Assembly: GCF_028657905.1 (NCBI RefSeq)
Contig: NZ_CP117782.1
Location: 806,001 to 870,000, forward strand
Reading direction: 5' to 3'
Length of the DNA: 64,000 nucleotides
Source of the DNA: Burkholderia sp. FERM BP-3421
GTDB taxonomy: Bacteria > Pseudomonadota > Gammaproteobacteria > Burkholderiales > Burkholderiaceae
The notes under the pieces were generated by a model that saw only the letters and a list, made by a program, of their open reading frames with translations, was not told the DNA's origin and ran no database searches. Shown here piece after piece: positions 17,977 through 26,648 of this stretch (its first letter is position 1; the number at the start of each line of letters is the position of its first letter). Both the position numbers and the translations under genes were made by a program.

Positions 17977-18657
17977 TTACTGGGCCGGCGTGTTCAGTTG
18001 CTTCTTCAGCGCCTCGAGGCGATCGTCGACCGACGGCCCCTTGCTGAGGGCCGCGAGCTTGTCGTCGAGCCCCTTGCCGCTCGCGGTGTCGGCCGAATTG
18101 AGGCGGGCGTCGGAACGGGCGTTCGACAGCGTGACCTTGTCCTCGAGCTTCTGGAAATCGCCCGACAGATCCTTGCCGCCGATGCCGCCGAGCGCGGTGG
18201 CCGCGACGTCCTTGGCCTGCGCGATCTCCTGCTTGGCCTGCAGGATGTTCGAGCGGGCGTTCAGGTCGTTGCGGCGCTGGCGCATGTCGGCGATCTGCGC
18301 CTTCAGCTTGTCGACCGACGGTTCGAGCGTCACGAGTTCGGCGCCGAGCGCATTGCGCTCCGCCTCGGCGTTCGCCTGCGCGCCGAGCGCCTCGCGCGCG
18401 AGCGCTTCGTCGCCGGATTGCAGCGCGCGCTTCGCGCCTTCCTCGTACTTGCGCGCCTTGTCGTCGGCCGCGTCGCGCTTGCTGCGCTGGGTGGCGACCT
18501 GCGCCTCGATCTCGATCAGCGAGTTTTCCGCGCGGCCGATGCTGTCGTCGAGCTCCCGCACGATCTGGCGTGCGTCGCGCGACGGATCCTGCACCGAATC
18601 GGCCGCATCGTTGAGCAGGCCTTTGAGCGTGCGCGAAATAGAGTCGAAGAGCGACAT
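17977..18657 (-). CDS. PspA/IM30 family protein
   Basis: The 226-residue protein is almost entirely helical and coiled-coil, beginning MSLFDSISRTLKGLLNDAAD and containing a DPSRDARQIVRELDDSIG segment like the E. coli YjfJ branch of PspA proteins. These proteins bind stressed inner membranes and stabilise them. It precedes the TPR envelope protein in a probable two-gene operon; no pspF/pspBC genes are present. About 470 bp to the divergent PBP gene hold no gene I can support. Confidence 0.9.
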   Translation of the reverse strand: MSLFDSISRTLKGLLNDAADSVQDPSRDARQIVRELDDSIGRAENSLIEIEAQVATQRSKRDAADDKARKYEEGAKRALQSGDEALAREALGAQANAEAERNALGAELVTLEPSVDKLKAQIADMRQRRNDLNARSNILQAKQEIAQAKDVAATALGGIGGKDLSGDFQKLEDKVTLSNARSDARLNSADTASGKGLDDKLAALSKGPSVDDRLEALKKQLNTPAQ

Positions 18658-19123
18658 GAATACCTCCGTGGATGAATGGCAATGCGCGCGTCGGCATGGG
18701 CCGACGTCGGCGGATATTACACCACCGGTTCGCTTAAAACCCGCTTAAAAACGGGCCGGAAGAAGCGGGCCGGTGAGCGCCAGATAAGGACGGTTGCGTG
18801 AATTTCCAGTGGCGCGCCGCAGGCTTTTTTCACGGCGCGTTGCTTTCAATTCGAAAGCATTGCCCGCGCATCGCGCATTCCGCTTCCATCATAGGCGCGC
18901 GGCGCGCCGGGCGCGGCCGCGCGGCGTCGGGGCTAAGGATTTTTTACAAAAAATCGAGGAGGGGGCGGGGCGATTTCATTAAAATGCGCTGTTACGTCGC
19001 GGGAACGGATCACCGCATGCAGGGGTCTGTCGACGTGATACGCTTCACGGCGCTACGTTCAACGATCCACGCGCGGCTTTCTGCCCGCGCCCGAGGCGCG
19101 CGCCACGCGCCCGCCATTCCGAC

Positions 19124-21634
19124 ATGCCTATCATTAAACGACCGTCCTCTTCTCGCCCCACGAACGAACACCATTACTCGCTGCGACGGGCGCCGTCGGG
19201 CGCCTACTACACCGACGAAGATGACGACGATGCGCACGACGACCGGCGCGGGCGCGGCGGCCGTTCGTTCGGCTCGCGCGTCGCGCTGTGGTTCGCGGGC
19301 CTGTTCGCGATCGCCGCGGTGGTCGGCGCGCTGATCGTCGGCTACGCGCTGGTGGTGATGGCGCCGCAGCTGCCGTCGCTCGACGCGCTGACCAACTACC
19401 AGCCGAAGGTGCCGTTGCGCGTGTATACGGCGGACCACGTGCTGATCGGCGAATTCGGCGAGGAGCGGCGCAGCCTCGTGCGCTTCCAGGACATTCCCGA
19501 CGTGATGAAGAAGGCGGTGCTCGCGATCGAGGACTACCGTTTCTACGATCACGGCGGCGTCGATTTCCTCGGCATCCTGCGCGCGGGCGTGGCCGACCTG
19601 ATGCACGGCGGCGCGCGCCAGGGCGCGAGCACGATCACGATGCAGGTCGCGCGCAACTTCTTCCTGTCGAGCGAGAAGACCTACACGCGCAAGATCTACG
19701 AAATGCTGCTCGCGTACAAGATCGAGAAGGCGCTGACGAAGGACCAGATCCTCGAGCTGTACATGAATCAGATCTACCTCGGCCAGCGCGCGTACGGCTT
19801 CGCGGCCGCCGCGCGCGTGTACTTCGGCAAGGACTTGAAGGACATCACGCTGGCCGAGGCGGCGATGCTCGCCGGGCTGCCGAAGGCGCCGTCCGCGTAC
19901 AACCCGGTGGTCAATCCGAAGCGCGCGAAGGTGCGCCAGGAATACATCCTGAAGCGCATGCTCGAGATCGGCTACATCACGCAGCCGCAGTACGACGCGG
20001 CGCTCAAGGAGGAGCTTCATACGCGCACGCCGGGCAACCAGTACGCGGTGCACGGCGAGTACATCTCGGAGATGGTGCGCCAGATGATGTACGCGCAGTA
20101 CAAGGACGAGACCTATACGCGCGGGCTGACCGTGACGACGACGGTCAACGCGGCCGACCAGGAAGCGGCCTACCAGGCGGTGCGGCGCGGCATCATGGAT
20201 TACGAGCGCCGGCACGGCTATCGCGGGCCGGAAGGCTTCGTCGCGCTGGCGCAGCCGGGCGACGACCGCGACGAGGCGATCGACGATGCGCTCGCCGATC
20301 ACCCGGACAACGGCGACCTGCAATCGGCCGTGGTGCTGAGCGCCGCGCCGAACGCGGTGCAGGTGCAGTTCGTCGGCGGCGCGACCACGGCGATCGGCGG
20401 CGCGGGCCTGCGCTTCGTCGCGGCGGGGCTGAGCCCGCGCGCGTCGGATGCGCTGCGCATCAAGCCCGGTTCGATCGTGCGCGTGATGAAGGACGCGAAG
20501 GACGCATGGCAGATCGTGCAGCTGCCGCAGGTCGAGGGCGCGCTTGTCGCGATCGCGCCGCAGGACGGCGCGATCCGCTCGCTGGTGGGCGGCTTCGACT
20601 TCAACAAGAACAAGTTCAACCACGTCACGCAGGCGTGGCGGCAGCCGGGTTCGTCGTTCAAGCCGTTCATCTACTCGGCGTCGCTCGAAAAGGGCCTCGG
20701 GCCGGCCACGATCATCAACGACGCGCCGCTGTACTTCCCGCCGAGCGTGCCGGGCGGCACCGCGTGGGAGCCGAAGGACGACGACCAGCCGGACGGCCCG
20801 ATGCCGATGCGCACCGCGCTGCAACGTTCGAAGAACCTCGTGTCGATCCGGATTCTCGCGTCGATCGGCACGCAGTACGCGCAGGACTACGTGACGCAGC
20901 GCTTCGGCTTCGATCCGGCGAAGACGCCGCCGTACCTGCCGATGGCGCTCGGCGCGGGGCTCGTCACGCCGCTGCAGCTGGCGACGGGCTACGCGGTGTT
21001 CGCGAACGGCGGCTACAAGGTCGATCCGTACCTGATCGCGGAAGTCGACGACGCGCGCGGCCAGGCGCTGCAGAAGGCGCAGCCGCTGGTGGCGGGCAGC
21101 AACGCGCAGCGCACCGTCGAGGCGCGCAACGCATACGTGATGAACAGCCTGCTGCACACGGTCGCGACGGCCGGCACCGGGGCGGGCACGAACGCGCTCG
21201 GCCGCGGCGACCTGCAAGGCAAGACCGGTACCACCAACGACGCGAAAGACGGCTGGTTCGCCGGCTATCAGTCGTCGCTCGTCGCGGTCGCGTGGATGGG
21301 CTTCGACCAGCCGAAGAGCCTCGGCAGCCGTGAATTCGGCGCGCAGCTGGCGCTGCCGATCTGGGTCAACTACATGCGCACAGCGCTCAAGGGCGTGCCC
21401 GAGCAGCAGATGCCGATGCCCGACGGCCTGACGACGCTCGACGGCGAGCTTTACTACGCCGATCGCACGCCGGGCAACGGCTTCGTCGCGAGCGTGGACA
21501 TCAATCCGGCGGCGAACCCGATGAGTGCGAACGACGCGCTCGGCGCGGCGGGTGCGGCGGGCCTCACGCCGCCGCCCGTGACGCAGCAGGAGAAGCAGCA
21601 GATCATGGATATGTTCGAGAGCAACAAGCCATGA
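19124..21634 (+). CDS. penicillin-binding protein 1A (bifunctional class A PBP)
   Basis: The 836-residue protein polymerises and cross-links peptidoglycan. After an acidic cytoplasmic tail (YYTDEDDDDAHDD) it has one membrane anchor near residues 55-78, then a GT51 transglycosylase domain (EDYRFYDHGGVD, QGASTITMQVARN). The transpeptidase domain follows, with active-site SSFK (GSSFKPF), SKN and KTGTTND motifs in order. Length is normal for the family. It appears monocistronic, with a terminator close downstream. Confidence 0.95.
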   Translation: MPIIKRPSSSRPTNEHHYSLRRAPSGAYYTDEDDDDAHDDRRGRGGRSFGSRVALWFAGLFAIAAVVGALIVGYALVVMAPQLPSLDALTNYQPKVPLRVYTADHVLIGEFGEERRSLVRFQDIPDVMKKAVLAIEDYRFYDHGGVDFLGILRAGVADLMHGGARQGASTITMQVARNFFLSSEKTYTRKIYEMLLAYKIEKALTKDQILELYMNQIYLGQRAYGFAAAARVYFGKDLKDITLAEAAMLAGLPKAPSAYNPVVNPKRAKVRQEYILKRMLEIGYITQPQYDAALKEELHTRTPGNQYAVHGEYISEMVRQMMYAQYKDETYTRGLTVTTTVNAADQEAAYQAVRRGIMDYERRHGYRGPEGFVALAQPGDDRDEAIDDALADHPDNGDLQSAVVLSAAPNAVQVQFVGGATTAIGGAGLRFVAAGLSPRASDALRIKPGSIVRVMKDAKDAWQIVQLPQVEGALVAIAPQDGAIRSLVGGFDFNKNKFNHVTQAWRQPGSSFKPFIYSASLEKGLGPATIINDAPLYFPPSVPGGTAWEPKDDDQPDGPMPMRTALQRSKNLVSIRILASIGTQYAQDYVTQRFGFDPAKTPPYLPMALGAGLVTPLQLATGYAVFANGGYKVDPYLIAEVDDARGQALQKAQPLVAGSNAQRTVEARNAYVMNSLLHTVATAGTGAGTNALGRGDLQGKTGTTNDAKDGWFAGYQSSLVAVAWMGFDQPKSLGSREFGAQLALPIWVNYMRTALKGVPEQQMPMPDGLTTLDGELYYADRTPGNGFVASVDINPAANPMSANDALGAAGAAGLTPPPVTQQEKQQIMDMFESNKP

Positions 21635-21674
21635 TGGGTTGAGCGCGCGCCTCGCCGGGCGCGCGTCGCGACTT

Positions 21675-21704
21675 CGAAGGGCGCCCGTGGGCGCCCTTCG
21701 TCGT
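21675..21704 (+). terminator. terminator after PBP1A
   Basis: CGAAGGGCGCCC pairs perfectly with GGGCGCCCTTCG across a 2-base loop, followed by a short T-containing tail, about 40 bp past the stop codon. Confidence 0.65.
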
Positions 21705-21839
21705 TTGCGGCCGGCTTGCGGGCGGCGGGGTCGTTGAGGAAATGCTGAGGAACCTTGGGGCGCGCGTCGCCGCGCAGGACACTGGGCGCTTTTTTGCACG
21801 GGGCGGCGCGCGCCGTCTCCGTCCGAGGAGCCTTGAACC

Positions 21840-22388
21840 ATGTCAGCTGTCATGCCGCCCGTCCGCATGCCGCCCGCGCCGCGCCACCGGTACGACGCGC
21901 TGTCGCGCGCCTTGCACTGGATTTTCGCCGCCGTGATCTTCTACACGATGGCGGCCGGATTCTCATTGCACGTCATCGAGCATCCCGCGCTCTGGAAGTT
22001 CGTGTCGACGCTCAACATGTCGCTTGCGTCGTGCCTGATCGCGCTGTTTCCGATCCGCTTCCTCTGGTCTTTCTTCCGCGAGGCGCCGGCCGAGCTCGAC
22101 GCGATCCCGGCTCCGCAGCGCGCGATCGCGCACGTGGTGCATGCGTTGATCTATGCGCTCGTCGCCTTCGTGCTGTTTAGCGGCTTCGTGATGGTGCCCG
22201 ACGGCTACTGGCTGTTCGGGCTGCTGTATATCCGCACGCCGTATGCGGCGGGCCCCATCACCGAGCACTGGTTCGTATTGCACAAGATCGCCTGCTACAC
22301 GCTGATGGCGCTGGTCGCGCTGCATGTCGGCGCGGCGCTCAAGCATCACTTCATCTCACGCAACGGCGTGCTGAAACGCATGCTGTGA
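21840..22388 (+). CDS. cytochrome b561 family protein
   Basis: The 182-residue integral membrane protein has four hydrophobic helices and conserved histidines expected to bind two b hemes: ALHW near residue 24, the region around residue 47, HVVHALIY near 101 and HKIACYTLMALVALHVG near 146. Cytochrome b561 proteins pass electrons between quinol and periplasmic acceptors or superoxide. An ATG at 21840 gives a short N-terminal extension before the first helix. Confidence 0.88.
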   Translation: MSAVMPPVRMPPAPRHRYDALSRALHWIFAAVIFYTMAAGFSLHVIEHPALWKFVSTLNMSLASCLIALFPIRFLWSFFREAPAELDAIPAPQRAIAHVVHALIYALVAFVLFSGFVMVPDGYWLFGLLYIRTPYAAGPITEHWFVLHKIACYTLMALVALHVGAALKHHFISRNGVLKRML

Positions 22389-22400
22389 GGCCGTGCGCGG

Positions 22401-22844
22401 TCAGAACGACGCGCAGGTCGGCGCGAGCAGCAGGCCGACCGACTCCTGCTTGAATTGCACGATGTACGCGCGGCGGATCTCGGCGAGACGCGTGTGCGTG
22501 GCAGCCGTGTCGGGTGCGATCACGCGGATCACGAAGCTGTCCTCGCGCGTGATGCCGCCGCTCGCGCGGTCGCGCCACTGGCCATGCGTATCCCAGTAGG
22601 TGAGCCCGTCCGGAAAGCGCGGCGTGACGACGTCCGCGAGGAACGCCGCGCGTTCGGCGTCACTGACGGGGCCGCGCCCGGCGATGTCGCGGCCGAACAG
22701 CAGTTCGGCTTGCAGCGCCTGGCTGCCGCCGGCCTGCGCGCAGGCCGTGGACGAGGTCATGCCCGGGGCGGGTTGGCCGAAGCGGGCCGCGCAGCCGGAG
22801 AGCAGGAAGATGCAGAGCACGAGGCCGGGCAGTCGGGTGGACAT
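22401..22844 (-). CDS. DUF3574-type lipoprotein
   Basis: The 147-residue protein has a lipoprotein signal (LCIFLLSGC, lipobox LSGC) and a small domain with ELLFGRD, FLADVVTPRFPDGLTYWDTHGQW and a C-terminal VQFKQESVGL, which matches the DUF3574 family as I know it. Function is unknown. The start at 22844 is set by the signal peptide. It converges on the cytochrome b561 gene. Confidence 0.8.
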   Translation of the reverse strand: MSTRLPGLVLCIFLLSGCAARFGQPAPGMTSSTACAQAGGSQALQAELLFGRDIAGRGPVSDAERAAFLADVVTPRFPDGLTYWDTHGQWRDRASGGITREDSFVIRVIAPDTAATHTRLAEIRRAYIVQFKQESVGLLLAPTCASF

Positions 22845-22989
22845 GATGGCGATCCGAGGCGGGAGGAAGCCGGCGGCGCGCGTTGCGCGACGCGGTTCGT
22901 GAGTGTGGCATCGATGGCGAGGCCTTCCAAGCATGCTGTATTGCCGGGCAGTGCGCCGTCGCGGTGGCAGTTGCGTAAAACGTCGCGCG

Positions 22990-23053
22990 TTCAATGACTT
23001 GGGCGCTTGTTCCTTGGCTTATCAACAAGGCTGTCAACACAATCTGTGCATAA
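22990..23053 (+). repeat. 64-bp repeat unit A with DnaA-box-like ends
   Basis: Unit A begins TTCAA at 22990, has TTATCAACA at 23019-23027, TCAACA at 23034 and ends with TGTGCATAA at 23045-23053, whose complement TTATGCACA fits the DnaA-box consensus TTATNCACA. The same spacing is seen in units B, C and D. Confidence 0.8.
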
Positions 23054-23354
23054 CTGCGCAGGCGTTCCGGCAGCTCCCGCGCATCGCGGCATGCATGATC
23101 GTCCTCCTCGCGGCCGTCGAGACGCGCCTGGGGTGCGGCGAAGAGAAACGTTTTCACGCGCCTCGATGCGCTCGACGTTCGCCTCGCTTCGCCGCGCGTC
23201 GCGATCGCGACGGATCTCATGCGCCGGCGGGTCGCCCGCCATGCGGTCGGCCCCGGGTCCGATATATCGGTGTGCTTGATTTCGAGCGCAAGGCAATCCC
23301 GCATGCGCGCCGTCTTTGCACGCATGCCGAGGCAATGAAGCAAAACGTTGCGCA

Positions 23355-23418
23355 TTCAAGCGCTTGCGCGTTTCTCCGGGCGGTTATCAACAGGGCTGTC
23401 AACACAAAATGTGCATAA
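23355..23418 (+). repeat. 64-bp repeat unit B with DnaA-box-like ends
   Basis: Unit B has TTCAA at 23355, TTATCAACA at 23384-23392, TCAACA at 23399 and TGTGCATAA at 23410-23418. It is the copy closest to unit A, and the similarity extends about 13 bp further upstream (AAAACGT-GCGC). Confidence 0.8.
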
Positions 23419-23598
23419 CTCGGGTTGCCGGGCGGAGCCGTCGTCACCTGGCCGTTGTTTCTCCGAACCCGCGAACGACACGCTGTTTGGCATCGGCGGA
23501 CGCGCGCTGAAGCCGTCAAACCCGGCGCAATCGTTGCGGAGACGCGGCGCGCGCGCGGTCGCGCCACCCTGCGCACCAGGTGGCATGAAGCGAGGCGG

Positions 23599-23662
23599 AT
23601 CAAGGACTTGGCGCGGCTGCCCCAGGCTTATCAACAGGACTTTCAACAGAAACTGGGGATAA
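23599..23662 (+). repeat. 64-bp repeat unit C
   Basis: Unit C has ATCAA at 23599, TTATCAACA at 23628-23636, TCAACA at 23643 and TGGGGATAA at 23654-23662. It ends 15 bp before the stop codon of the small membrane-protein gene. Confidence 0.75.
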
Positions 23663-23677
23663 CCGACGTGCTTCGCG

Positions 23678-24085
23678 TCATGCCGCCACGCGCCGGACCG
23701 ATACCGCGTCGTGCCGGCCGAAGCCGACGCCGAGCAGCACGAGCAAGGCGAGGAGTCCGATCCACAGTGCGCCGAGCGGCACGCCGACTTCGGCCTGCTG
23801 CTCGATCACGATGCGCTGATAGCCGAGCCCGTTGGCCCAGATCAGCAGCGCGCCGCACAGCAGCGACAGCATCAGCCGCCGGGCCGTTCCGCCGCGCGTG
23901 AAGCGCGCGTAGGCGCGGCCGAACTCCGAGCCGATGAAGAAGGCGAAGACGAGGGTGAGCGCGATGTAGCTCCACGGATGGTCGAGCCATTCGCGCCCGG
24001 GCGGGGTGTGGCGCAGGTTCCAGAACGCGGCGCCCAGCGTGCCGGCTTGCAGCGCCCAGATCGTGACGGACAGCCATCGAGTCAT
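23678..24085 (-). CDS. small integral membrane protein, unknown function
   Basis: The 135-residue protein has four hydrophobic segments (starting near residues 3, 39, 71 and 105) separated by short basic loops, and no motif I recognise. The sequence FAFFIGSEFGRAYARFTRGG lies between segments 2 and 3. Codon use matches the neighbours, which supports a real gene. It is flanked on both sides by copies of the 64-bp repeat. A transport or quality-control role cannot be assigned. Confidence 0.7.
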   Translation of the reverse strand: MTRWLSVTIWALQAGTLGAAFWNLRHTPPGREWLDHPWSYIALTLVFAFFIGSEFGRAYARFTRGGTARRLMLSLLCGALLIWANGLGYQRIVIEQQAEVGVPLGALWIGLLALLVLLGVGFGRHDAVSVRRVAA

Positions 24086-24157
24086 GCGAGCTCCATTCGG
24101 GCGCGGCGCCGGACGGGCCGGGACCGCTTTTGCGGCGCGATGGAAAAGGGGCGGTGG

Positions 24158-24221
24158 TTCAACAGCTTAGCGAGCTTGTCAGGCGCTTGTCCACATGCTC
24201 TTCAACGGAATCCGGGGATAA
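24158..24221 (+). repeat. 64-bp repeat unit D
   Basis: Unit D has TTCAA at 24158, TTGTCCACA at 24187-24195, TCAAC at 24202 and CGGGGATAA at 24213-24221. It is the most diverged copy but keeps all spacings, and it ends 10 bp before the stop of the dehydratase gene. Confidence 0.7.
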
Positions 24222-24231
24222 GCGCGGGGGT

Positions 24232-25251
24232 TCAGCGTTGCAGGCGCGCATGTTCGAGATGCGTCGCGAGCGTGACGGGATCGGTGTTGGTGCCCGACAG
24301 CAGCACGCCGACCCGCTTGCCCTGCAGCGTCTCGCGCAGCGGGCCGAGCAGCGCGGCCGTGGCCGCCGCGCAGGCCGGCTCGACGGCGACCTTCAGATAG
24401 GTGAACAGGAACAGCATCGCCGCGCGCAGCGCATCGTCCGAGACCGTGACGAGCCGGTCGATGTGCCGCCGGCACAGCTCGTAGCTGTATTCCTCGGTGT
24501 GCGGCGCGGTCAGCGAATCGGCGATGGTCCGCATCGGGCCGATCTTCACGGTGTGGTTCGCCGCGAAGCTGCGGCTCATCACGTCCGCGCCCTCGGGCTC
24601 GACGCCGTACACATGGACGCGCGGATTCGCGAGGCGCAGCGCGGTCGACACGCCGGCCGCGAGGCCGCCGCCGCCGATCGGGAGGATCACCGCATCGAGA
24701 TCGGGCGTTTGCGTCGCCCATTCGTAGCCGAGCGTCGCGGTACCGAGGATCGTGTGATAGCCGCTGAACGGATGCACGAAGAAGCGGCCTTCCTCGGCCT
24801 CGATGCGGCGCACCGCGTCGAAGGCCTCGTCGGGCGCGCCCGCCATCACGACGTCCGCGCCGTACTGGCGGCACAGCGCGATGCGGGCGGGATTCGAGCC
24901 GTAGAACATCACCACCTTCGCGCTGCAGCCGAGCCGCATCGCGGCGTAGGCGACCGCGGCCGCATGATTGCCGGCCGACACGCAGGTCACGCCGGCGCTG
25001 CGCCGGCTCTCGTCGAGCGCGAGCAGGTTGGTGAACGCGCCGCGCGCCTTGAAGCTGCCGCTCGCCTGCAGCAGCTCGAACTTGAAGTTCACGTGGGTGT
25101 TGTCGAGCGCCGGCAGGCCGGTGCGCTCGAATACCGGCGTGCGCGTCACCCACGGCGTGAGCGCGAAGTGCTGCGCGGCAATTTCGTCGAGCGTCGGGAT
25201 CGGCTCGCCGTTGATCGTCAAATGAGCGTTGCTCTGTTGTGAAGTCGGCAT
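24232..25251 (-). CDS. PLP-dependent threonine/serine dehydratase-like enzyme
   Basis: The 339-residue protein is a fold-type II PLP enzyme. The Schiff-base lysine lies in the conserved ASGSFKARGA near residue 67, the asparagine loop SAGNHAAAVAYAA follows, and the phosphate-binding glycine loop PIGGGGLAAG is near residue 190. It lacks the C-terminal ACT regulatory domain of IlvA, so it resembles the catabolic TdcB or serine-racemase/hydroxyaspartate-dehydratase group. Substrate is not decided by sequence. It lies 66 bp downstream of argE on the same strand. Confidence 0.88.
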   Translation of the reverse strand: MPTSQQSNAHLTINGEPIPTLDEIAAQHFALTPWVTRTPVFERTGLPALDNTHVNFKFELLQASGSFKARGAFTNLLALDESRRSAGVTCVSAGNHAAAVAYAAMRLGCSAKVVMFYGSNPARIALCRQYGADVVMAGAPDEAFDAVRRIEAEEGRFFVHPFSGYHTILGTATLGYEWATQTPDLDAVILPIGGGGLAAGVSTALRLANPRVHVYGVEPEGADVMSRSFAANHTVKIGPMRTIADSLTAPHTEEYSYELCRRHIDRLVTVSDDALRAAMLFLFTYLKVAVEPACAAATAALLGPLRETLQGKRVGVLLSGTNTDPVTLATHLEHARLQR

Positions 25252-25317
25252 GGCCTTGCGCGGTGGGTGACGAGAGCGCCGGTCGCCCGGCGCGGCAGTG
25301 CGTCCGTCGTCGCGGAA

Positions 25318-26535
25318 TCAGACGAGCGTCATGCTGTGGATGAACTTGCGCAGAAAGCGCTCGCATGCGTCGAGCTGATCAAGCGATACGTATTCATTCG
25401 GCTTGTGCGCCTGCTCGATGTCGCCGGGCCCGCACACGACGCTCGGAATGCCCGCGAGCGCGAACAGCCCGGCCTCGGTGCCGTAGGCGACCTTGCGCTT
25501 GTCCTGGTCGCCCGTCAGCGCGCGCACCAGTTCGGTGATCGCGGCCTGCTCGGTCGAATCGAGCCCCGGCGCGGCGGCGATCTTCGTGAACTCGATCGCG
25601 GCGTTCGGGTGTTCCTGCTGCATCCGCGGCAGCAGCGTCTCGCGCGCATAAGCGTCGATGCGCGCGAAGATCCGGTCCGGGTCGAGCGTCGGCAGATTGC
25701 GGAACTCGAACGAGAACCGGCATTCGGCCGGCACGGTGTTGATCGCGTTGCCGCCCTGGATCAGGCTCGTCTGCGCGGTCGTGAACGGCACGTCGTACAG
25801 CGCGTCGAACGGGCCCTCGGCGCGGAACTGGTCGGCGATGTCGCGGATGTGGCAGATGAGCCGCGCCGCGTACTCGATCGCGTTCAGGCCCTTCGGCGTC
25901 AGCGACGAGTGCGCCGCGTGGCCGCGCACGCAGCAGCGGTAGGCGTTGATGCCCTTGTGCGCGATGATCGGCCGCATGCTGCTCGGCTCGCCGACGATGC
26001 AGCCGCTCGGTTTGAGACCGCGCTTTTGCAGGTCGGCGATCAGGAGCGGGGCGCCCACGCAGCCGACCTCCTCGTCGTAGGACAGCGCGAAATGGATCGG
26101 CTTCGCGAGCCGCGCCGACTGCATCTCCGGCAGCAGCGCGAGCGCCGTGCCGATGAAGCCTTTCATGTCGCAGGTGCCGCGGCCGTACAGCTTGCCGTCG
26201 CGGATCTCCGGGCGGAACGGGTCGCTGTCCCACGACTGGCCGTCGACCGGCACCACGTCGGTGTGGCCGGACAGCACGATGCCGCCGTCGGTCGAGCCGT
26301 CATGCGCGGGCACGGTCGCGAACAGGTTGGCCCAGCCTTCGCGCGCATCGTGGGTGAGCGTCGAGGCGATGCCGCGCGCGGCGAGCGCATCGCGCACCAT
26401 CTCGATCAGGCCGAGGTTCGGCACGCGGCTCGTCGTGTCGATCGACACGAGGCGTTCGACCCAGGGCAGGCTGATGCGCGAGGAAGGGGAGGTGGGCGGA
26501 GCAGCGGACGGGGCCGTTGCGTCGAGGGTGGACAT
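25318..26535 (-). CDS. argE: acetylornithine deacetylase
   Basis: The 405-residue M20 metallohydrolase removes acetate from N-acetylornithine in arginine biosynthesis. Zinc-site motifs are in order: SGHTDVVPVDGQ, GRGTCDMKGF, DEEVGCVGAP, and a C-terminal CGPGDIEQAHKPNEYV. The start at 26535 is chosen for the GGAG about 9 bp before it; the open frame continues far upstream only as antisense of mfd. It lies between the mfd terminator and the dehydratase gene. Confidence 0.93.
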   Translation of the reverse strand: MSTLDATAPSAAPPTSPSSRISLPWVERLVSIDTTSRVPNLGLIEMVRDALAARGIASTLTHDAREGWANLFATVPAHDGSTDGGIVLSGHTDVVPVDGQSWDSDPFRPEIRDGKLYGRGTCDMKGFIGTALALLPEMQSARLAKPIHFALSYDEEVGCVGAPLLIADLQKRGLKPSGCIVGEPSSMRPIIAHKGINAYRCCVRGHAAHSSLTPKGLNAIEYAARLICHIRDIADQFRAEGPFDALYDVPFTTAQTSLIQGGNAINTVPAECRFSFEFRNLPTLDPDRIFARIDAYARETLLPRMQQEHPNAAIEFTKIAAAPGLDSTEQAAITELVRALTGDQDKRKVAYGTEAGLFALAGIPSVVCGPGDIEQAHKPNEYVSLDQLDACERFLRKFIHSMTLV

Positions 26536-26572
26536 GGCGAGACTCCGGCTGATCAATCCAAAAATCATACTC

Positions 26573-26607
26573 AAAAACACCGCGGCCCGCTTCAGCGGGC
26601 CGCGGTG
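26573..26607 (-). terminator. terminator after mfd
   Basis: CACCGCGGCCCGC and GCGGGCCGCGGTG form a 13-bp stem around TTCA at 26578-26607. Five A residues to its left give a T-tail on the minus strand. It separates mfd from argE. Confidence 0.9.
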
Positions 26608-26648
26608 CAGCGCAACATTTTTGGTGCGCCGATGTGCCGGCCGTCGGG

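Noticed and set aside
18938..18955. GATTTTTT-AC-AAAAAATC inverted repeat as a terminator or operator
   Set aside because: The stem is pure A-T and too weak to terminate; no regulator is linked to it.
22990..24221. A chromosomal or plasmid replication origin
   Set aside because: The DnaA-like boxes are suggestive, but no dnaA, repA or parAB gene and no AT-rich unwinding region lie next to them.
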